A DNA stretch of 64,000 bases. Origin: Kalmusia sp. IMI 367209. Taxonomy: Eukaryota; Ascomycota; Dothideomycetes; Pleosporales; Didymosphaeriaceae. Below, piece after piece: positions 58,522 to 64,000 of the stretch. Below the pieces are notes generated by a model. It was not told the DNA's origin. It made no database searches and saw only the letters and a program-made list of their open reading frames with translations. The position numbers and the translations under genes are program-made. The stretch is from positions 1,178,001 to 1,242,000 of the forward strand of contig JAPEUQ010000009.1 in NCBI GenBank assembly GCA_027946365.1. The letters run 5' to 3'. How positions within the stretch are numbered: the first letter of the stretch is position 1; each line of letters opens with the position of its first letter.

Positions 58522-59030
58522 AATGTGACGGCAGGATTTAGCACGAGAGTAACTGGTCCTGGAAGTGTGATGCTGACTATGAAGGGTGCAACACACTTGT
58601 GCGATCATCATGACCTATACTTCATTATCGCCGTTTGTGGCGGCACGATACTGGTTGCTGTAGGTGGAATGTCTACATCTCATGGTTTATATAGTCAACC
58701 TCGATACCAAATCAGCCTTTTCAGATTAACTTGCCCCCAACGAAGAGAGGTTTAGCGGGTGATTCTCTTCCCCGTGCTGGCATAAATAAAGCTCTAATCT
58801 TTGTAGCCTGAAGCAAATGTAAAGTCCGGACATAGGTATACGTTCTAATACAATGTATTGCATTCGGACTGTTACCAAGAAGGATGTCTCGGTTACGTAT
58901 TTCATTCAAGGTGTGTTTGCTCGTTGCATTATCACGCATATCAATCAATTACAGCTACTAAAGTCGTCATACATTACCATCATTGCCCGCTAGATAATCG
59001 ATCTTCAGCCTCCTTTTCCCAGTTATGCGC
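58522..59030. other. Intergenic, convergent 3' regions
   Basis: About 0.5 kb; nothing seen. Confidence 0.6.
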
Positions 59031-59600
59031 TTATTTCTGAGCAACATCGGAAATAGAAAAATTCTCACTGGACCACGACTCCCTCCACCCGCGATACTCA
59101 TCAACATCAATCATCATCTTCACCCTACCGAAGCCCTCCCCTTCCAACCGTCTTCTAATGTCCGCCAAGCCCAAGCTCGCGTGCGATAACTGATAAGGCG
59201 CAAGCGCTTCGAGGTTCCCAATCTCTTTTGACCTGTGAATCGTATCCTCGATAAGTTGTAGGTCAAACACACAAGCGTTACCGAAAGACGGAGTGGCGTT
59301 GACGAGCGTCTTCAGTTCGTCGAAGGAGTCTTCTGAGTCTTCGCAGAATTGCTGCAGCATCTTTAGGTGCTTGATGATGTCGAGCCGGATGGAGAAGTCG
59401 TCGATGAATTCTTTGCGGCTTGCAGGCAGGCTGGGGGGAGGTTGCGTGGTTGGTGGATCGTTGTTTGTATTTGCGATGGCGTTGGCAATCTCATTCGTTG
59501 TCGTCATTCCGCTCACCCTTTTTTGCTTGAATTGTCTAAGCCCGATGAGTTCATTTGAGATGTTGATACTTTGCGGGAGCTGCACTTGTAGCGGTTGCAT
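59031..59600 (-). CDS. Hypothetical protein, 189 residues, single exon
   Basis: ATG at 59600, stop at 59031. Pro/Gln-rich N-terminus with a TTQPPPSLP run about residues 50-58, then a helical part with many acidic residues (QFCEDSEDSFDELK). No domain recognised. The smooth composition and use of one long frame without a competitor on the other strand make it plausible. Could be an unspliced piece of a larger gene. Confidence 0.45.
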   Translation of the reverse strand: MQPLQVQLPQSINISNELIGLRQFKQKRVSGMTTTNEIANAIANTNNDPPTTQPPPSLPASRKEFIDDFSIRLDIIKHLKMLQQFCEDSEDSFDELKTLVNATPSFGNACVFDLQLIEDTIHRSKEIGNLEALAPYQLSHASLGLADIRRRLEGEGFGRVKMMIDVDEYRGWRESWSSENFSISDVAQK

Positions 59601-60614
59601 GATAGCTGGGTGTAAGGGGGCTGCTGTGATTTCCTGACAGCTGAGGCTTACATAATTTTATATCATATTACAAGTTTCTGGGAAGGCACGAGGAAGGTGT
59701 GGACAAACGATAATGCTACCTAAAAACGACGGATCTGGCGGACATGTGGGTACTACAAACGATTTAGAGTCGGCTGTTCTAAAGGGTTTTCTATTCGCAC
59801 GCATACGCATCATTCTTAAAAAGGAATAGTTGAGACTCGTAATTTGGAATGTAGCTTGGGAGAATAATCGGACGAGATGCATAATCATAGACAGTTCGGC
59901 ATAGCCTGACAAAAAAATCTGTACAAAGTACGTGAAATCTTGGAACCGAATCATCGCGAACAATACCGCAGAGCTAGTAGATGAATAGTGATGACCAAAG
60001 GAGGCTGGAACGATGCCGCATGTAAAATCGGACCGAGGAATGCACGGACCAGCCTCTCAAGAACAAATACGGGGTTCTCGGCCTATCGCTCCAACGATCT
60101 TTCCTGGACATTGCCCCGATGCCCGAGCAAGCGAACATGAATCCTCACGCGACTCATTATCTAATGACACATTCGACATTCCTGTCGTAAGCTTTTCGCC
60201 AACGTAGAAGGGAACCCATGCCTGATTATGGCCCGAACAATGATAGTACGAGGTCGTCGTTCGCAAGCAGAGAATCATAAATGAATGCTAAAGATGCAAT
60301 AGCGTGTTTTTTTTTGTGCCTTACGGTACCAGGAAGTTACCCCGGATTTTGAAAGGCGACGTGCAGGGGCATGACCACAGCCAAGGGTTCTCCTCCGCTA
60401 TGGCCTTCTTCACTAACTGTTTATTGTCGGGTTTCTAACCCGTATAGATGGCGCTTAGGTAGTATTCTAGAATAGAGAGATTTATCCGCAAATCATGACG
60501 GCCGGAAGAAATCACGAGCCGAGAGAACCGGGAGCATTATTGACAGGAACCAGGAACAGCATATGTATATTAATGGGGCCTCCACTACCTCGCTGAAAAT
60601 ACACGGTGCCAAAA
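59601..60614. other. Intergenic, promoter of the secreted BNR_4 protein
   Basis: About 1 kb. A TATATTAA stretch near 60566 lies about 45-50 bp before the ATG at 60615. Frames of 60-100 codons on either strand are not convincing. Confidence 0.5.
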
Positions 60615-61928
60615 ATGGGTTTCCTATCGCGCGCAGCTGCCGTTGCAGCCACGCTGTTTTCCCTAACAAACGCTATCTCCATCACCTCGACGAAGTCCTA
60701 TAATATCAGCAATGATGTGGAAGGATCAGTCCACATGAATGCTCTCGCCTTCCAGCAAAGTCCTCTCACGACTTTCGGCGACTACCAATACGTAGCATTC
60801 TACAAGACAGCCACGGGATATGGGAAACACTATGTTAATCTGGGTAGGCGTCGCATTGCGCCCTCACTCGGCGACTGGCAGTCATTTGCCTTCACGGACT
60901 ATGTGCAACAGACGCTTGACGAGCACAACACGATCAGCATGGGTATCAGTGGAGACGGGAAGATTCACTTGAGCTTTGATCATCACGACGTGCCGCTCAA
61001 CTACCGCGTGTCAACATCTGGCATTGCTAAAACGATCCCATCCGACTGGAGTATGAGCACATTCGGCGGATCAGTTCAGCATAGCCTGCCCGGTTCTACC
61101 GGACCTTGGACGCCGCTCACCTACCCGCGATTTGAACGTCTTTCGGGTGGCGATCTGCTCATGGAATTCCGCATAGGGCAAAGCGGCGCTGGCGACTCCT
61201 ATATTCACCGTTACTCCAGCTCGTCTGGCTCCTGGAGCGCAGTGGGAAAATACCTTCAAGGCCAGGACAACAATGCATACATCAACGGCTTCACCAGCGC
61301 GAGTGGGAAGCTATATGTCAGCTGGACGGTCCGCGAGACACCTGACGCGAGCACAAATCACGACTTTTACTTCGCGCTTTCAGAAGATGATGGCAAGACC
61401 TGGAAAGCTACGAGCGGAAGCACAGTCACGAAACCCATCACCCCCTCAACTGCAGGCATCAAAGTTTTCACCATCGCGCAGAACAAACAAATCATGAACC
61501 AGGAAGCGCAAACAGCCGACGAAAAGGGCCGCTTCCATGCCCTCATGCGCGACAACACGTCCGGAACAGCACGCTTCTACCATTACCTACGAACGTCCAC
61601 CGGAACCTTCACCAAGACTGCGATCAACGCCGCTGGTCTTTCCAACCCTCCCTACCTCGCCTACAGAGGAAAGCTCGCAGCCAAAGGAGACAGCCTCATC
61701 GCGATTCTCCCTGACGCGCCGAAGAATACGACTACGTTGTACGGTGCAACCGCTGGCGGCAACTACCAGGATTGGAAGCTCCTGGCTACTATTCCGAACA
61801 CGGCAGGCGAACCAGGTGTGGACGAGGAACGGCTGGCGCAGAGCAGCGTGTTGAGTGTGTTTATCAGGCAAGGAGGGCCGTTTGGCGATCGAAAGATACA
61901 GGTTTGGGACTATGATGTGTCGTGGTAG
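60615..61928 (+). CDS. Secreted BNR_4-fold protein, possible rhamnose-glucuronate lyase (PL42-like)
   Basis: 437 residues in one exon. Signal peptide about residues 1-20 (MGFLSRAAAVAATLFSLTNA, likely cleaved after Ala). The rest reads as a seven-bladed beta-propeller with repeated Asp-box-like motifs (for example SEDDGKTW) and conserved FDHHDVPLNYR and YPRFERL blocks. In Pfam terms this is BNR_4; the fungal members include L-rhamnose-alpha-1,4-D-glucuronate lyase of Fusarium (family PL42), which attacks gum arabic side chains. That activity is a family-based inference; His residues in FDHHD would be candidates for catalysis. The ATG at 60615 is used; the frame opens at a GTG nine bases upstream. 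Confidence 0.8.
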   Translation: MGFLSRAAAVAATLFSLTNAISITSTKSYNISNDVEGSVHMNALAFQQSPLTTFGDYQYVAFYKTATGYGKHYVNLGRRRIAPSLGDWQSFAFTDYVQQTLDEHNTISMGISGDGKIHLSFDHHDVPLNYRVSTSGIAKTIPSDWSMSTFGGSVQHSLPGSTGPWTPLTYPRFERLSGGDLLMEFRIGQSGAGDSYIHRYSSSSGSWSAVGKYLQGQDNNAYINGFTSASGKLYVSWTVRETPDASTNHDFYFALSEDDGKTWKATSGSTVTKPITPSTAGIKVFTIAQNKQIMNQEAQTADEKGRFHALMRDNTSGTARFYHYLRTSTGTFTKTAINAAGLSNPPYLAYRGKLAAKGDSLIAILPDAPKNTTTLYGATAGGNYQDWKLLATIPNTAGEPGVDEERLAQSSVLSVFIRQGGPFGDRKIQVWDYDVSW

Positions 61929-62453
61929 TCAGATGTAGCAACTAGTTCCCAACAAATTGATTTGCTTTTGCTCGAGTTTGAATACTTCTGGCATCACTCC
62001 AGTGGAGCTTGAGCCATTTTCTGATATGCTTCTTTGTAAGGCATCTTGGTTGAGCTCGAGCTGTTTTGCAACTCTTCTTACTGGGTTACAAGTAGGGAGC
62101 TCATCTACAAGTCCATGAAGGAAACCTGCGTCGCGTCGTGAAGAAATTCATTCAACGGAGTGTCCAGAAGTGGGACACGTGATTAGCTCCAGCACAGGGT
62201 TTCTACCAGGTACACGCTCGCTATCTAGTTTTATTACAGAACACTCGAGAATGAGAGAGGAACTACTTGCTCATCGTCAGGGAGAAGGCCAAGAGGGTAC
62301 TTTGGAGCTGCCTCTGAAAAGGCGCTGTAGCTTCTACAGTGGCTCTCGTGATTGAAGAATTGAATAGAATTCAAATTACTAACGACTCAAAGCTTCCGTC
62401 ACGCTTTCGCTCGACAGGAAGGAGAGATCGTCGGCTCAATTCCTTGTTGCTGT
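61929..62453. other. Intergenic, convergent
   Basis: About 0.5 kb between two convergent stop codons; nothing seen. Confidence 0.6.
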
Positions 62454-64000
62454 TTAGACGAGCCCAAAAGTCTGCAGCGCAACTCCGCGAGCCTCGAGCG
62501 CCTCCGGAAACAAGCGCGGATCGTAGTTCACCAAGTCACCGGTTTCGAGATTCCTGAACCTTTCGAAAATGGTCGGGTCATCAGCAAGTCTTTCGTACGT
62601 CGCGCGCTCCCAGTTCCGTGGCAAGAGTTCCAGCCGTGGGTCATCTAAAGTCTCCTCGCGGTTCTTGAGGTGGACGAAACGTTGCGTTGGGCTTCCCAAG
62701 GCATCTCCTTTGATTATTGTCTTCCAGTGGTCTGGCAGTGGCCCAAGGATGCCAACAGCATCACTGAGGCCATGTACGTAGCATTCTCCCACGACATGGA
62801 ATTGGCCAGATGAGGTCCGACGTAAGACCATGGGTGCATACGTCCCCAACAGAAGGCAGATTGAGTCCCCTTTTCAAAAGTCAGCTTTAGATCACGTAGT
62901 AGACCGATGGCATGACTTTTGACCTACCAATTTGAGCACCAGCCGGAGCCGTGCCAATATGCCCAGTCTCAGTAGTGAAAAACCGGCGACCACGAATCTT
63001 CTGAATTGTGTTTGTGGTCTCCCTTGCAGAGTATAGTGGGTCATCCTGAGAGGTGGCAATCAGGCACAGGATATCACGGAGCATATTGACCCATTCTGAA
63101 ACGCCCAAGAAATGCCCATATGGATGCCGTTCTCTCGTCCGGTTCATACAAAGTGTCAGGGCAAACGCAGCTTCCATAGTCTCGCCTGTGACATAAGTGT
63201 GTTTATTTGGCAAATACTGGAACCAATCTCGAACCGCTAGCAACGTTTCCTCCTCAACCTTGGAAGCTACCCCGCTGACAGTCTTAATCGTAGTATACTG
63301 TTTTCCAACGACCTCGAGTACGTTTGGTTCTGCGTATGTAAACCATGCCCGTGAGATTCCAGAAGAAAGTTGCTCGCTCAGAAGTGGAGCTGCAAATTCT
63401 GTCTTAGACCAGTCGGGCACCCATGACGGTCCCCCGATCTGGCGGTTGGCTAAGTCGCAATGTTTCAGCAGCTCCAACCGTTTTGTTGTATTCAGATGTG
63501 TTAGGAAAGCCTCCTTATACACGTCCTCCACGGGACGTAGATAGTCAACTACGATGCTGGTGCTGAAGTAGGTTGGTGTGATGCCCAGCAGTCCGTAGAT
63601 CTTATCCCTTGGATTAGCACAGCCCTTGCTTCGACTGATGTTTAGGATATTGTTCATAGTGTTTGCTGCAATATTGAATCTAAGAAAAATGATATGCCGG
63701 CATCGCTCACGAAACCGCATCGAAGGTAGCCTGTCTTTATTATGTAAACAGAGCACTGCTAGCCAGAAATCATTCCACGGTATCGCATCGCCGCCACACT
63801 GAAGAAGCGTGTGCGAGCTGCCTAGATTGATCTCTTGCCAACACCAGAGCCTGTAAAACCACGCGCGTTCCACGACATCCATTAAAGATTGCCAAGTCCG
63901 CTGATCGAAGGACGGTGCGTGGTCGTTCCTCCACAGGCGAGGCTCCATGGCGTCGGGTGCGGCAATGACTCGGCCGCTCTTCGTTGCTTCGAGTTGCCGC
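62454..64000 (-). CDS. HET-domain protein, 5' end beyond the right edge
   Basis: Exons 64000(partial)-62928 and 62869-62454, 58-nt intron, about 496 residues in view. The frame is open to the edge, so ATG 63948 is internal. Visible HET signature: FYRLWCWQE, the R-x-W-C-x-Q-E block, then NPRDKIYGLLG and the VDY-V-D-V-Y region, followed by PSWVPDWS. The C-terminal region has the usual GDSICLLLGTYAPMVLRR and YVHGLSD closing motifs of large heterokaryon-incompatibility proteins. The first half of the HET domain lies outside the window. Such proteins trigger cell death after fusion of unlike strains, though most copies have no known role. Confidence 0.88.

Noticed and set aside
1..64000. Transposons, CRISPR arrays, rRNA, tRNA genes
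   Set aside because: No terminal repeats, transposase or reverse-transcriptase motifs, spaced repeats or RNA-gene signatures were found by eye; weak or decayed copies could be missed.

Overview
The window is nuclear DNA of a filamentous ascomycete (Pezizomycotina). Genes are dense and on both strands. Most are split by introns of about 46-70 nt with GT(A/G)NGT donors, CTRAC/CTGAY branch sites and YAG acceptors. Several families are typical of filamentous fungi: a HET-domain protein, a Zn2Cys6 regulator with a fungal middle region, GT15 mannosyltransferase and GCP5-like protein. The protein texture suggests Dothideomycetes; this is inference, not measured. Exon boundaries were worked out by eye from splice signals, reading phase and family resemblance.

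Left part (1-34.98 kb) is mainly housekeeping. In order: 5' half of TRA1 (SAGA/NuA4 scaffold, minus, runs off the left edge, one apparent frameshift); SFC1/TFC1 (TFIIIC, minus); a PP2A B56 regulatory subunit (plus); a fatty-acid elongase (plus); COX6 (plus); single-exon ADE6 FGAM synthase (plus); a GT15 mannosyltransferase (minus) divergent from a gamma-tubulin complex protein (plus). A looser stretch (25.7-29.1 kb) holds a small PPxY membrane protein, a pentapeptide-repeat frame broken by a stop, and an F-box-like protein. Then come a DEDDh RNA exonuclease, a five-exon MPO1 (DUF962) gene and a six-exon sugar/polyol transporter.

From 35 to 39.1 kb the DNA is gene-poor and partly AT-rich, with one hidden three-exon gene for a 134-residue multi-pass membrane protein.

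The most interesting part is 39.2-54.2 kb. Side by side lie a metallo-beta-lactamase-fold hydrolase, a 2-oxoglutarate/Fe(II) oxygenase, a diverged 2-isopropylmalate synthase, a single-chain isopropylmalate isomerase, a Zn2Cys6 regulator, a branched-chain aminotransferase and a monocarboxylate-type transporter. This is a leucine-type 2-oxoacid chain-elongation set (condense, isomerise, [dehydrogenase missing], transaminate) with a tailoring oxygenase, exporter and regulator. It resembles the homotyrosine (hty) precursor module of echinocandin producers, but no NRPS is in view. Seven copies of CGGWCCG lie in the non-coding DNA before its enzyme and transporter genes, the sort of CGG/CCG inverted repeat a Zn2Cys6 protein reads, suggesting one regulon.

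The right end (54.2-64 kb) holds lineage-type small or uncertain genes, a secreted BNR_4-fold protein resembling rhamnose-glucuronate lyases, and a HET-domain gene cut by the right edge. I found no tRNA, rRNA, CRISPR array or intact transposon.
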